Source: Hyphomicrobiales bacterium (GTDB lineage Bacteria; Pseudomonadota; Alphaproteobacteria; Rhizobiales; Aestuariivirgaceae). Taken from it: a stretch of DNA of 17,588 nucleotides. Of this stretch, positions 7,714-15,244 are shown in pieces. Made by a program: the position numbers and the translations under genes. The notes below the pieces were generated by a model. It saw only the letters and a list, made by a program, of their open reading frames with translations, was not told the origin of the DNA and did no database searches. Each line of letters begins with the position of its first letter. Position 1 is the stretch's first letter. The stretch is from the NCBI GenBank assembly GCA_014380505.1, contig JACMJT010000234.1, forward strand, positions 1 to 17,588, given 5' to 3'.

Positions 7714-8223
7714 ATGACGCCAGGCGATCTTGTCTCCGTCGGCGTCATCACCGGAGCCCATGGCGTGAAGGGAGAGGTGAAACTTCGGAGTTTCACCGCC
7801 AGCCCGGAGGCCATCGCGACCTATGCGCTGGAAACCGGATCGGGCGAGCGGATCGAAATCGTGAAACTCCGTCCACGGACGGATGGCTTCATCGCCGTTC
7901 TGAAAAATGTAATGGATCGCGATGCCGCCGAAGCGCTGAAGGGCACGGAACTGTTCGTTCCTCGCGAACGCCTGGCCGCACCGGAGGCGGGTGAAGTCTA
8001 CCTTCGCGACCTTATCGGTTTGGACGTGTGGCACGGTGACAAAAAACTGGGCAATGTGCTGGCCGTGCCGAACTACGGCGCGGGCGATCTCCTCGAGGTG
8101 AAGATTGAAGGCCGCAAGGATACGGTGCTGATCCCCTTCTCGGAGAGATTTGTTGTGAGTACCGATCTCGAAGGCGGAAAGATCGTTGTCGATCTGCCGG
8201 ACGGATTTCTTGACGAGGGATGA
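7714..8223 (+). CDS. rimM: Ribosome maturation factor RimM
   Basis: RimM helps fold the 3' domain of 16S rRNA and binds S19 during 30S assembly. The 169-residue protein has the N-terminal beta-barrel with the signature [18 protein letters not shown] (9-26) and the C-terminal PRC-barrel (about 95-165) with [21 protein letters not shown] and LIPFSERFV. Length is typical. It starts 12 bp after rpsP and ends 10 bp before trmD, so all three are surely co-transcribed. Confidence 0.96.
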   Translation: MTPGDLVSVGVITGAHGVKGEVKLRSFTASPEAIATYALETGSGERIEIVKLRPRTDGFIAVLKNVMDRDAAEALKGTELFVPRERLAAPEAGEVYLRDLIGLDVWHGDKKLGNVLAVPNYGAGDLLEVKIEGRKDTVLIPFSERFVVSTDLEGGKIVVDLPDGFLDEG

Positions 8224-8233
8224 CCGGTTATCA

Positions 8234-8926
8234 ATGACCTACAAGGCAACCATACTCACGCTGTTCCCCGAGATGTTTCCGGGCTCGCTGGGCCTGTCGC
8301 TCGCGGGGAAGGCGCTGGATCAGGGGCTGTGGTCGTTGGAGACCCGCGATATCCGTAAGCATGCCACGGACCGGCATCGCAGCGTTGACGATCACCCGGC
8401 GGGTGGCGGGCCCGGCATGGTGCTGAAGCCGGATGTGCTTGCCGCCGCCATTGACGCCGCGCCCCACCTTGGGCCACGTCTCTTGATGAGCCCGCGGGGC
8501 GAGCCGCTGACCCAGGCTTTCGTCCGGGACTTGGCGGCGGGGCCGGGTCTTCTCATCGTCTGCGGCCGTTTTGAAGGTGTTGACGAGCGGGTGATAGAAA
8601 AGCGGCAGCTCCGCGAAATTTCGCTGGGAGATTTCGTGCTGTCGGGGGGCGAGCCTGCCGCAATGGCCCTGCTCGACGCGGTGGTCAGGCTTCTGCCCGG
8701 CGTCATGGGAAAGCCTGAAAGCGGCGTGGAGGAGAGTTTTGAAGATGGGCTTTTGGAGCAGCCCCATTACACCAAGCCCAATAGCTGGGAAGGTGCTGAA
8801 ATCCCTGCGGTTCTGCTGTCGGGCGACCATCAGGCGATCGCCCGGTGGAAACGCGGGCAACGGGAAGTTTTGACCAAAGTCCGGCGCCCCGACCTTTGGA
8901 AAGCCAAAGGGCCGGGAAAGATTTGA
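8234..8926 (+). CDS. trmD: tRNA (guanine37-N1)-methyltransferase TrmD
   Basis: TrmD transfers a methyl group from S-adenosylmethionine to G37 of tRNAs, preventing +1 frameshifting. The 230-residue SPOUT enzyme shows the start [13 protein letters not shown], the [19 protein letters not shown] loop (46-64), [10 protein letters not shown] (111-120) and [12 protein letters not shown] (129-140), which form the trefoil knot. The catalytic Asp is in [14 protein letters not shown] (D171). ATG 8234 is chosen over the upstream in-frame start at 8186 because it matches the family start and avoids overlapping rimM. rplS follows after 53 bp. Confidence 0.97.
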   Translation: MTYKATILTLFPEMFPGSLGLSLAGKALDQGLWSLETRDIRKHATDRHRSVDDHPAGGGPGMVLKPDVLAAAIDAAPHLGPRLLMSPRGEPLTQAFVRDLAAGPGLLIVCGRFEGVDERVIEKRQLREISLGDFVLSGGEPAAMALLDAVVRLLPGVMGKPESGVEESFEDGLLEQPHYTKPNSWEGAEIPAVLLSGDHQAIARWKRGQREVLTKVRRPDLWKAKGPGKI

Positions 8927-8979
8927 TTTTCACCAGCATTGGCGGTATACGCCCCGCAACCCCAAAAGGAATTCCGTCC

Positions 8980-9387
8980 ATGAATATCATCGAGCAGCTT
9001 GAAAAAGAGCAGGTGGCCCTTGTCGCCGCCCAGCGCGCCGTCCCCGATTTCAGCCCGGGCGACACGGTTATCGTCAATGTCAAGGTGAAGGAAGGCGACC
9101 GCGCCCGCATCCAGGCCTATGAAGGTGTCTGCATCGCGCGCTCGGGCGGGGGCATCAACGAGAACTTCACGGTCCGCAAGATGTCCTATGGCGAAGGCGT
9201 GGAGCGGGTGTTCCCGGTCTATTCGCCGATGATCGATTCGATCAAGGTGGTGCGCCATGGCAAGGTCCGCCGCGCCAAGCTCTATTATCTCCGTGGTCGC
9301 ACCGGCAAGTCGGCGCGCATCGCCGAGAAGCAGAAGGCCTTCGGCCTTGCCGCGGCGCCAGAGAAAGAAGCCGCAGCCGAGAGCTGA
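8980..9387 (+). CDS. rplS: 50S ribosomal protein L19
   Basis: L19 lies at the 30S-50S interface. The 135-residue protein starts [14 protein letters not shown] and contains the core [22 protein letters not shown], the signature [32 protein letters not shown] and [19 protein letters not shown]. The C-terminal Ala/Glu-rich tail adds about 15-20 residues to the minimum length. ATG 8980 has an AAAGGA Shine-Dalgarno about 10 nt upstream; the longer frame from 8845 overlaps trmD and is rejected. It is the last gene of the operon and is followed by a strong terminator. Confidence 0.97.
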   Translation: MNIIEQLEKEQVALVAAQRAVPDFSPGDTVIVNVKVKEGDRARIQAYEGVCIARSGGGINENFTVRKMSYGEGVERVFPVYSPMIDSIKVVRHGKVRRAKLYYLRGRTGKSARIAEKQKAFGLAAAPEKEAAAES

Positions 9388-9410
9388 TCGTCCTTGAAGG
9401 GATGAGTTTC

Positions 9411-9438
9411 GAAGGCCGGTGATGAACCGGCCTTTTTG
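9411..9438 (+). terminator. Rho-independent terminator after rplS
   Basis: AAGGCCGGT (9412-9420) and ACCGGCCTT (9426-9434) form a perfect 9-bp stem with the loop GATGA, followed by TTTGT, so the T-tract starts inside the stem. It lies 24 bp after the rplS stop and closes the ffh-rplS operon. Confidence 0.9.
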
Positions 9439-9454
9439 TAGCTAGAGACTGCAA

Positions 9455-9823
9455 ATGACCTTTGAGCCGCCAGGATATGTGCCTCCAGTAGAAGGACGGG
9501 CGGCGTGGGATTCCGGGCTTGCGTCCGATCTTTTGGGCGCCATTGTCCTGGTTGGAATCACCTATGTCGATGCCGAAGAGAAGCCCGTTGAGATTGTACA
9601 ATATTATGGCATGGTGACTGAGGCGGTTGAAGACCGGGGCGTGGCCATCGAATGCCATGGCGTAACCTACAAGGGACAAACAGTCTGGCTTCCGCCGGAT
9701 CTCCGGGCCTTCCAGCGCGCCCCGCCGGGCACCTATCGCATGCGCGAAACGGGCGAGGTAATCGTCGATCCAGGTTTTACCACATCATGGACCATCGTTC
9801 GTCCTGAGCACCAACCACAATGA
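9455..9823 (+). CDS. Conserved hypothetical protein, 122 residues
   Basis: I do not assign a function. The protein looks soluble and beta-rich: LLGAIVLVGITYVDAEEKPV, then VQYYGMVTEAVEDRGVAIEC, then WLPPDLRAFQRAPPGTYRMR and a C-terminal GEVIVDPGFTTSWTIV. The LPPDLRAF and PGxYRxRxTGE pattern looks like a conserved uncharacterised family, not random coding. There is no signal peptide, membrane segment or catalytic motif. It begins 17 bp after the rplS terminator, so it needs its own promoter or read-through, and it converges on the DUF1287 gene with only 9 bp between stops. Confidence 0.75.
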   Translation: MTFEPPGYVPPVEGRAAWDSGLASDLLGAIVLVGITYVDAEEKPVEIVQYYGMVTEAVEDRGVAIECHGVTYKGQTVWLPPDLRAFQRAPPGTYRMRETGEVIVDPGFTTSWTIVRPEHQPQ

Positions 9824-9832
9824 ATCGGCGTT

Positions 9833-10453
9833 TTATTGCCTGAAACGATAGTGGCCCGTCAGATCGAAGGCGAAGAGGATATCTTCAAGTCTGGCGCCCG
9901 CGCCGATGTTGTGGACACAGAGCGGGCGCAAACCGTCATTGCTGGCGCGGTGGGTGACGAGTGCTATGTGGGGGCGTCCACCGGCTACAGTCATCGTCAC
10001 CACATCGCCCGGCAGATAGAGGGAAGCATCGCTGGAAACCGGTAATGACGCTTTCCGGCGGCTGAAGAACACTTGCAGATTGGGCACCCGCCGGTGATCG
10101 ATGTTGGAATCGGGCTTTTCCAGCCCCCAAATTCGCGGATAGGATGCGAACGCGCGGCGCATGTCCTCATGCACCAGCTCCTGTAGATCGATGCCGAGAC
10201 CATCGCGAAATGCCCGGATCACCACGTCCGTACACACGCCGCGTTCGATGGGGACATCGCCGCCGGGATAGGAGAGCGGCACATAGGCCCCATCATACCA
10301 CAGGGTTTTGCCGATCTGGTTTTCGGCGGCCGCAATGAGTTTTGCGCCCCACGGTTCGGAATTGGCAAAGATGCCACCCGCCGGCGAATGCGGCGCCCCG
10401 CCAGCGGCGCCAAGGCCGAGCAACGCGGTGAGAAAAACCCGGCGTTTGATCAT
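9833..10453 (-). CDS. DUF1287 family exported protein, probable Tat substrate
   Basis: This 206-residue protein matches the DUF1287 (YijF-like) family: [69 protein letters not shown] and GHYRFR appear in order. A Cys in GVCTD (C74) and a His in PHIALV (H162) are placed as in NlpC/P60-like cysteine hydrolases; a cell-wall amidase role is inference only. The N-terminus [19 protein letters not shown] fits a twin-arginine signal (RRxFL), pointing to export in folded form. ATG 10453 is chosen because it places the RR motif near the start; the longer frame from 10504 would bury it. The gene is divergent from leuC, with 108 bp between their starts. Confidence 0.85.
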   Translation of the reverse strand: MIKRRVFLTALLGLGAAGGAPHSPAGGIFANSEPWGAKLIAAAENQIGKTLWYDGAYVPLSYPGGDVPIERGVCTDVVIRAFRDGLGIDLQELVHEDMRRAFASYPRIWGLEKPDSNIDHRRVPNLQVFFSRRKASLPVSSDASLYLPGDVVTMTVAGGRPHIALVTHRASNDGLRPLCVHNIGAGARLEDILFAFDLTGHYRFRQ

Positions 10454-10504
10454 TTCTTCAATCCGCCATGCCAACAGGGCAATATTGTGATGCGCCGCCG
10501 TCAT

Positions 10505-10532
10505 TTGACTTGCGGGCGGCAGGGGCTAAATA
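10505..10532 (+). promoter_or_regulatory. Predicted sigma70-type promoter of leuC
   Basis: The boxes TTGACT (10505-10510) and TAAATA (10527-10532) are separated by 16 bp. The start would be near 10539, leaving a leader of about 22 nt. That is too short for a leucine leader peptide and attenuator of the enterobacterial kind. Confidence 0.6.
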
Positions 10533-10561
10533 GCCCGGCAATACCGCAATCGGGATCAGCA

Positions 10562-11974
10562 ATGACCAGCCCACGCACGCTTTATGACAAGATCTGGGAC
10601 GACCATCTGGTCCATGAGGCCGCCGACGGCACTTGCCTGCTCTATATCGACCGGCATCTGGTTCACGAGGTGACGAGCCCCCAGGCCTTCGAGGGCCTGC
10701 GCATGACCGGGCGCAAGGTGCGCCACCCGGAGCGCACGCTGGCGGTCGTCGATCACAATGTGCCGACCACCGACAGGAGCCACGGCATCGCCGAACCCGA
10801 AAGCCGCATCCAGGTCGAAACGCTGGCCCAGAACGCCAAGGAATTCGGCATTGAATATTTCCATGAACGCGACAAGCGCCAGGGCATTGTCCATGTGGTA
10901 GGGCCGGAGCAAGGCTTCACGCTGCCCGGCACTACCATTGTGTGCGGCGACAGCCATACCTCGACCCACGGCGCGTTCGGAGCATTGGCCCATGGCATCG
11001 GCACTTCGGAGGTGGAGCATGTGCTGGCCACGCAAACGCTGATCCAGAAAAAGGCCAAAAACATGCTGGTCCAGGTGGACGGCAAACTCGCCCCCCATGC
11101 CACCGCCAAGGACATCATCCTGGCCATCATCGGCGAGATCGGCACGGCGGGGGGCACCGGCTCGGTGATCGAATATGCCGGCGAGGCGATCCGGGGTCTC
11201 TCCATGGAAGGCCGCATGACCGTGTGCAACATGACGATCGAAGGGGGCGCCAGGGCCGGTATGATCGCCCCCGACCAGAAGGCCTACGACTACCTCAATG
11301 GCCGCCCAAAGGCGCCAAAGGGTGCCGCATGGGATCAAGCGCGGCGCCACTGGGATAGTCTGCACACGGACGAGGGCGCCCATTTTGACCGGACGATGAA
11401 GCTCGATGCCGCTTCGCTGCCCCCCATTGTTTCCTGGGGTACGAGCCCGGAGGATGTGGTTTCAGTGCAAGGCGTGGTTCCCAACCCCGATGACATCACG
11501 GAAGAAGGCAAACGCCAGTCCAAGTGGCGGGCGCTTGACTATATGGGCCTTAAGCCTGGCCAGAAGATCACCGACATAGCCCTCGACGTGGTGTGGATCG
11601 GGTCGTGCACCAACGGCCGGATCGAGGACCTGCGCAATGTGGCGAAGATCGTCGAGGGCAAGAAAATCGCGGGCAATCTCGCCTATGCCATGATCGTTCC
11701 GGGGTCCGGTCTGGTCAAGGAACAGGCCGAAGCGGAGGGCCTCGACCGGATTTTCAAGGCGGCGGGTTTCGAGTGGCGCGAACCCGGCTGTTCCATGTGC
11801 CTGGGAATGAACCCGGACCAGCTAAAACCGGGACAGCGCTGCGCTTCGACATCCAACCGCAATTTTGAAGGCCGCCAGGGCTACCGGGGCCGCACCCATC
11901 TGGTCAGCCCGCAAATGGCTGCGGCCGCCGCACTGGCCGGGCGTTTCGTGGATATCCGGAACTTTTTCAATTGA
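10562..11974 (+). CDS. leuC: 3-isopropylmalate dehydratase large subunit
   Basis: LeuC is the iron-sulfur subunit of isopropylmalate isomerase, which converts 2- to 3-isopropylmalate in leucine synthesis. The 470-residue protein carries the aconitase-family signatures VVDHNVPT (62-69), [14 protein letters not shown] (127-140) and IGSCTNGR (346-353), and the three cluster-binding cysteines C349, C410 and C413 (GCSMCLGMN). [10 protein letters not shown] (431-440) is the substrate-binding loop. Length is normal. ATG 10562 is the conserved start ([12 protein letters not shown]); the longer frame upstream crosses the promoter and is rejected. Its partner leuD lies about 2.6 kb downstream and is not adjacent. 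Confidence 0.97.
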   Translation: MTSPRTLYDKIWDDHLVHEAADGTCLLYIDRHLVHEVTSPQAFEGLRMTGRKVRHPERTLAVVDHNVPTTDRSHGIAEPESRIQVETLAQNAKEFGIEYFHERDKRQGIVHVVGPEQGFTLPGTTIVCGDSHTSTHGAFGALAHGIGTSEVEHVLATQTLIQKKAKNMLVQVDGKLAPHATAKDIILAIIGEIGTAGGTGSVIEYAGEAIRGLSMEGRMTVCNMTIEGGARAGMIAPDQKAYDYLNGRPKAPKGAAWDQARRHWDSLHTDEGAHFDRTMKLDAASLPPIVSWGTSPEDVVSVQGVVPNPDDITEEGKRQSKWRALDYMGLKPGQKITDIALDVVWIGSCTNGRIEDLRNVAKIVEGKKIAGNLAYAMIVPGSGLVKEQAEAEGLDRIFKAAGFEWREPGCSMCLGMNPDQLKPGQRCASTSNRNFEGRQGYRGRTHLVSPQMAAAAALAGRFVDIRNFFN

Positions 11975-11990
11975 TACGCGTTGTTAACAG

Positions 11991-12019
11991 TTGATGAACA
12001 GATCGTTAAGGTTTATGTC
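11991..12019 (+). promoter_or_regulatory. Possible promoter of the small membrane protein gene
   Basis: The boxes TTGATG (11991-11996) and TATGTC (12014-12019) are 17 bp apart, giving a start near 12026. A CtrA-like sequence TTAA-N7-TGAAC (11984-11999), one mismatch from TTAA-N7-TTAAC, overlaps the -35 box. Both matches are modest. Confidence 0.3.
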
Positions 12020-12081
12020 ATGACCATGGCGGTAGGGTGAATCACAGGTTCAACATTTGCCTTAACTCAAGGGGATTTAAA

Positions 12082-12234
12082 GTGGGTAGCTCAGTCCAGG
12101 CGGACGCCAAATTTCTGCGCCGCGTTCTTTTAGGCCTTGTTTTGCTGACCCTTGTCACGGGGGGCATGGCGGGTTTCACCACTGTCCAGGCCATGACTGA
12201 GCAGGCCGGTTACTGCGTCATTTTCTGCCAGTAA
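12082..12234 (+). CDS. Small single-span membrane or secreted protein, 50 residues
   Basis: This short gene is supported by a strong Shine-Dalgarno, AAGGGG (12069-12074), 7 nt before a GTG start. The product has a basic patch (KFLRR, 10-14), a hydrophobic span (about 15-35, with VLLGLVLLTLV) and a short tail ending YCVIFCQ with cysteines at 45 and 49. It could be a type II membrane peptide or a cleaved exported peptide (TTVQA as a possible cleavage site). There is no lipobox. An upstream in-frame GTG at 12037 has no ribosome-binding site and adds a non-hydrophobic stretch, so it is not preferred. The stop is 10 bp before the metallopeptidase gene, suggesting co-transcription. No known family is recognised. 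Confidence 0.55.
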   Translation: MGSSVQADAKFLRRVLLGLVLLTLVTGGMAGFTTVQAMTEQAGYCVIFCQ

Positions 12235-12244
12235 ATCTCCCGGC

Positions 12245-12658
12245 ATGACGGAACGATCCCTTTCGGGGCTTTCCGCACCTTCTCTCAACGATATTGAACG
12301 GCTCGCCACGGAAGCTTTCGATGGGCTTCCCGCTGAATTCCGCACACTGTGCGGCGCGATTGTCTTCCGAGTCGAAGATTTCCCGGCGAAAGATGTGCTG
12401 GATGATTTCAAGACCGAAACGCCCTTTGACATTCTTGGCCTGTTCCAGGGCGTAGGCCTCGCACAAGACGCAGCCGTGGCCGAGACGGGCCGCATGCCCA
12501 ACATGGTGTTTCTCTACCGGAGGCCCATCCTCGACTATTGGGCCGAACACGAGGAAACCCTTGGCACGGTCGTCACCCATGTGCTGGTGCATGAGATCGG
12601 CCACCACTTCGGCCTGTCGGATAAGGATATGGAAGCGATCGAAGCCGCGGCAGGGTGA
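12245..12658 (+). CDS. Zincin-like metallopeptidase family protein
   Basis: This 137-residue protein belongs to the minimal zincin family (PF06262, formerly DUF1025). The C-terminus carries VLVHEIGHHFGLSDKDMEAIE, with zinc-binding H116, catalytic E117 and H120, and a likely third ligand D126 (HExxH-x5-D). Upstream family features are LPAEFR (28-33), DILGLFQGVGL (62-72) and FLYRRPILDYW (89-99). Members have a protease fold, but native substrates are not established. There is no signal peptide, so it is cytoplasmic. It follows the small membrane protein gene by 10 bp. Confidence 0.88.
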   Translation: MTERSLSGLSAPSLNDIERLATEAFDGLPAEFRTLCGAIVFRVEDFPAKDVLDDFKTETPFDILGLFQGVGLAQDAAVAETGRMPNMVFLYRRPILDYWAEHEETLGTVVTHVLVHEIGHHFGLSDKDMEAIEAAAG

Positions 12659-12761
12659 TTCGCCACATCTTCGACATGAGCCTGACGTTGCGCTGACGGG
12701 CGGATTGTGCCGCCGTTCAGATGGCAACGCCTAGAACCCTCCCCGTAAAGGGAGACCAGCC

Positions 12762-13073
12762 ATGACCAAAACTTTTTTCACTGCTGCCGTTATCCTCGCC
12801 GCACTGGCGGGACAGGCCTTCGCAAGCTACCCGCCGATCAAATATGGCAAGAGCCGCGCTGAGCTTGCCCAGTCATGTGCAACGCTCGGAGCCAAAGGCC
12901 AAAGCTGGGGACTCGACCGCCAGACGGGCGCCTATGGCTGCCGCAACACCGAGAACGGCAATGCCGTCCATTGCACGGCCGACGGCAAGTGCGCGGATTA
13001 TTCCGGCGATCCGCGCTGGAAGCGCATTCAGATCCTGCTGAAGGGCGGCAAGGAGCAGAAGGCCCTTCTCTAG
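12762..13073 (+). CDS. Small secreted Cys-containing protein
   Basis: The family is not recognised. A clear signal peptide (MTKTFFTAAVILAALAGQAFA) would be cleaved after residue 21. The mature part of about 82 residues has four cysteines (39, 60, 71 and 77), which could form two disulfides in the periplasm, and a basic C-terminus. The AGGGAGA Shine-Dalgarno stands a few bases before ATG 12762. The 103-bp gap before it holds only a weak, bulged inverted repeat and no convincing promoter. A strong terminator follows the stop by about 20 bp. Confidence 0.75.
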   Translation: MTKTFFTAAVILAALAGQAFASYPPIKYGKSRAELAQSCATLGAKGQSWGLDRQTGAYGCRNTENGNAVHCTADGKCADYSGDPRWKRIQILLKGGKEQKALL

Positions 13074-13091
13074 AACTCCGCTATCATTTTC

Positions 13092-13121
13092 ATGCCCGCA
13101 CTTGATGCGGGCATTTTCTTT
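13092..13121 (+). terminator. Terminator after the small secreted protein gene
   Basis: ATGCCCGCA (13092-13100) and TGCGGGCAT (13106-13114) form a perfect 9-bp stem with the loop CTTGA, followed by TTTCTTT. The loop and the flanking AT pairs are the same as in the repeat at 15188, so it may derive from that repeat family. Confidence 0.8.
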
Positions 13122-13130
13122 GACACCGTT

Positions 13131-13163
13131 AAACGGAAAATGGCCGGGACGACGCCCGGCCAT
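13131..13163 (-). terminator. Minus-strand terminator of the Gly/Tyr-rich secreted protein gene
   Basis: Read on the minus strand, ATGGCCGGG and CCCGGCCAT (13140-13163) form a 9-bp stem, 10 bp with the outer A-T pair. The loop is 6 nt and TTTTCC follows. It lies 22 bp past the gene's stop and faces the plus-strand terminator at 13092. Confidence 0.78.
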
Positions 13164-13184
13164 TGCGACAAATTTGGAATTGGC

Positions 13185-13454
13185 TCAGTAGCAGGTCCAG
13201 ACCTTCTTCTTCTTGATGATGAAGGCGGTGTGCCACTTGTTCCACTTCTTGTACTTGACCCACTGCCAGCCGCAGTCTTCGTCGTAGTAGCCGTAACCAT
13301 AGCCGTAGCCGGGGCCATGGTAGCCGCCTCCGCCAAAGCCGCCGAAGCCGACGCCGAGGTTGAAGTCGATGTTGGTCTTGGCCTGTGCTGTAGCGGCCAT
13401 GCCGAGGCTGAGAGCAGCGGCGGCGGAAAGGGTGATGAGGGTCTTGCGGAACAT
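13185..13454 (-). CDS. Small secreted Gly/Tyr-rich protein
   Basis: This 89-residue protein has a clear signal peptide (MFRKTLITLSAAAALSLG, cleavage expected after AQA at 25). A mature Gly/Tyr-rich stretch (GFGGFGGGGYHGPGYGYGY) follows, then a basic, Trp-rich end (WQWVKYKKWNKW and IIKKKKVWTCY). Two cysteines (61 and 88) could form one disulfide. Many alphaproteobacteria encode small exported proteins of this look, some labelled sulfur-globule-like, but no function is assigned. ATG 13454 has an excellent Shine-Dalgarno, AAGGAAGGA, 7 nt upstream; the longer frame from 13496 is rejected. It has its own terminator and is divergent from argC. Confidence 0.8.
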   Translation of the reverse strand: MFRKTLITLSAAAALSLGMAATAQAKTNIDFNLGVGFGGFGGGGYHGPGYGYGYGYYDEDCGWQWVKYKKWNKWHTAFIIKKKKVWTCY

Positions 13455-13483
13455 GGGATTGTCCTTCCTTGTGAGTTGCTCAG

Positions 13484-13498
13484 CGGTGACGATCACCG
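13484..13498. promoter_or_regulatory. Inverted repeat upstream of the Gly/Tyr-rich protein gene
   Basis: CGGTGA-CGA-TCACCG is a perfect 6-bp inverted repeat with a 3-bp centre, 30 bp before the minus-strand start. It could be an operator or a leader hairpin. No clear promoter boxes were found with it. Confidence 0.3.
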
Positions 13499-13605
13499 TT
13501 GTTGGAAGCCTTTCTAAGGGAGCAGCCCTGAACCCTGTCTGAGCCCCGCGTTTATCCGCCGTTCATGTTGCGCCTGTGGGCTCGCCCCTCTATATGACCA
13601 GCCCC

Positions 13606-14562
13606 ATGACCAGCATTTTCATTGACGGCGAAGCGGGCACCACCGGCCTGCAAATCCGCGACCGGCTAAAGGGCCGGAGCGATATCACGCTTGTTTCCAT
13701 CGATCCCCAAAGGCGCAAGGATCCCAAGGCACGGCAGGACCTTCTCAATAGCGTCGATGTGGCCATTCTCTGCCTGCCCGACGAGGCGGCCAGGGAGGCC
13801 GTGGCGCTCATCAATGCCGGCTCAAAAACCCGGGTGATCGATGCCTCAAGCGCTTTCCGCGTGGCGCCGGAGTGGGCCTATGGTTTTCCGGAGCTGTCCA
13901 AGTTGCAAGCAGGCAAGATCGCCGCCGCCATGCGCGTCACCAATCCCGGTTGTTATCCGCAAGGGATGATCGCCTCGGTGAAGCCGTTGATCGATGCGGG
14001 CATCATGGCGAAGGACTATCCCGTCACCTACAATGCGCTGTCGGGATATTCCGGCGGCGGCAAGAAGATGATCGAGGACTATGAGGGCTCCGGAACGGAT
14101 ACCACCGCCTATCTGCCCTATGGCCTCACCTTCAATCACAAGCATCTGGCCGAGATGAAGCATTACGCGGGGCTCGAACGCGATCCGATCTTCCAGCCGG
14201 CGGTGGCCAACTATGCCCAGGGCATGTTGGGGGCAGTGCCGGTGTTCACCGATCTCCTGGCGAAACCGGTGACGCCGGAGAAGATTCGCGATTGCCTTGC
14301 CGCCGCCTATCAAGATTCCGCTTTCATCGAAGTGGCGCCGCTTGCGCCAATCGAACGGTCAAGCGATGTCAGCCCGCAGGTCCTTAACAACACCAACCGC
14401 ATGCGGCTCCATGTCTTCGCCAACGGGGCGCGGGGACATGTGCTGCTCGTGTCGATCTACGACAATCTGGGCAAAGGCGCCTCGGGAGCGGCGGTGCAGA
14501 ATCTGAACCTGATGATCGGCGCCGATGAAAAACTCGGTGTCGATCTCAACCTCGCGGCATAG
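13606..14562 (+). CDS. argC: N-acetyl-gamma-glutamyl-phosphate reductase (short type)
   Basis: ArgC reduces N-acetylglutamyl phosphate to the semialdehyde with NADPH in arginine synthesis. The 318-residue protein is the shorter type-2 form. It starts [20 protein letters not shown] (nucleotide-binding start), has [12 protein letters not shown] (56-67) and [17 protein letters not shown], and carries the catalytic cysteine in [10 protein letters not shown] (C116). YSGGGKKMI, the [14 protein letters not shown] histidines and [12 protein letters not shown] are also family features. ATG 13606 matches the family start; ATG 13594 adds four residues. No Shine-Dalgarno precedes either. A TATAT at 13591-13595, with TTGCGC 17 bp upstream (13568-13573), could make the mRNA start almost at the codon (leaderless). 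leuD follows 8 bp after the stop. Confidence 0.93.
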   Translation: MTSIFIDGEAGTTGLQIRDRLKGRSDITLVSIDPQRRKDPKARQDLLNSVDVAILCLPDEAAREAVALINAGSKTRVIDASSAFRVAPEWAYGFPELSKLQAGKIAAAMRVTNPGCYPQGMIASVKPLIDAGIMAKDYPVTYNALSGYSGGGKKMIEDYEGSGTDTTAYLPYGLTFNHKHLAEMKHYAGLERDPIFQPAVANYAQGMLGAVPVFTDLLAKPVTPEKIRDCLAAAYQDSAFIEVAPLAPIERSSDVSPQVLNNTNRMRLHVFANGARGHVLLVSIYDNLGKGASGAAVQNLNLMIGADEKLGVDLNLAA

Positions 14563-14570
14563 GGAGCGCC

Positions 14571-15176
14571 ATGCAGAAATTTGAAACCCTGACGGGCGTC
14601 GCCGCGCCCCTCAACATCGTCAATGTCGACACCGACATGATCATCCCCAAGCAGTTCCTCAAGACGATCCTGAGGACGGGACTCGGCAAGTCGCTGTTCT
14701 ACGAGATGCGTTATACGCAAGATGGCGAGGAGCTGCCGGACTTCGTGCTCAACCGGCCCGCCTATCGCAAGGCGCAAATTCTGGTGGCGGGCGATAATTT
14801 CGGTTGCGGCTCATCGCGCGAGCACGCTCCCTGGGCGCTGCTCGATTTCGGCATCCGCTGCGTGATCTCCACCAGTTTCGCCGACATCTTCTATAACAAC
14901 TGCTTCAAGAACGGCATCCTGCCGATCGTCGTTTCGCCCGAGGATCACAAGAAACTGATGGATGACGCCGAGCGCGGCGCCAACGCCACGCTCTCCATCG
15001 ATTTGCCAGCCCAGGAAATCCGCGGGCCCGACGGCGGCCTCGTCAGATTCGATATTGATCCCTTCCGCAAGCATTGCCTGCTGAACGGACTCGACGACAT
15101 AGCACTCAGCCTGGAGAAATCAGCCTCCATCGACGCCTTCGAGAAGAAGCAGGCGGCAAGCCAACCCTGGCTTTGA
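14571..15176 (+). CDS. leuD: 3-isopropylmalate dehydratase small subunit
   Basis: LeuD is the swivelling small subunit that completes isopropylmalate isomerase with LeuC. The 201-residue protein shows [15 protein letters not shown] (17-31), the loop [17 protein letters not shown] (73-89), [18 protein letters not shown] (101-118) and [18 protein letters not shown]. Length is typical of bacterial LeuD. ATG 14571 follows argC by 8 bp with a GGGAG element just before it, so the two are almost surely one transcript. It ends 4 bp before the cruciform repeat, and ecm approaches from the other side. Confidence 0.96.
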   Translation: MQKFETLTGVAAPLNIVNVDTDMIIPKQFLKTILRTGLGKSLFYEMRYTQDGEELPDFVLNRPAYRKAQILVAGDNFGCGSSREHAPWALLDFGIRCVISTSFADIFYNNCFKNGILPIVVSPEDHKKLMDDAERGANATLSIDLPAQEIRGPDGGLVRFDIDPFRKHCLLNGLDDIALSLEKSASIDAFEKKQAASQPWL

Positions 15177-15180
15177 AACT

Positions 15181-15244
15181 TCTCTCCATGGCAGGGCTTG
15201 ACCCTGCCATCTGGATCACCGGCTCAAGGCCGGTGATGGAGAGA
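15181..15244. repeat. Cruciform REP-like intergenic element
   Basis: An outer 9-bp stem (TCTCTCCAT 15181-15189, ATGGAGAGA 15236-15244) encloses two inner hairpins. ATGGCAGGG-CTTGA-CCCTGCCAT spans 15188-15210 and ATCACCGGC-TCAAG-GCCGGTGAT spans 15215-15237. The loops CTTGA and TCAAG are complementary to each other. The form is typical of dispersed palindromic elements in alphaproteobacterial genomes. It lies between the convergent leuD and ecm genes and contains the ecm stop codon. Without a T-run it is not a classic terminator, though it may slow converging polymerases. Confidence 0.75.

Noticed and set aside
6898..8034. Minus-strand open frame of 378 codons opposite ffh, rpsP and rimM
   Set aside because: It is fully antisense to three certain genes in GC-rich DNA, and its translation is low-complexity with no family resemblance.
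10533..10561. Leucine attenuator or leader peptide before leuC
   Set aside because: The leader from the predicted promoter is about 22 nt, with no Leu-codon run and no terminator hairpin.
10556..11383. Minus-strand open frame of 275 codons opposite leuC
   Set aside because: Antisense shadow of a certain gene; it would also cross the leuC start region.
12037..12081. Upstream GTG start for the small membrane protein
   Set aside because: It has no ribosome-binding site, whereas GTG 12082 has a strong one at proper spacing.
12690..12720. Inverted repeat CTGACGG...CGTTCAG as a terminator
   Set aside because: The stem has two bulges and no T-run, so it is not convincing as a terminator or operator.
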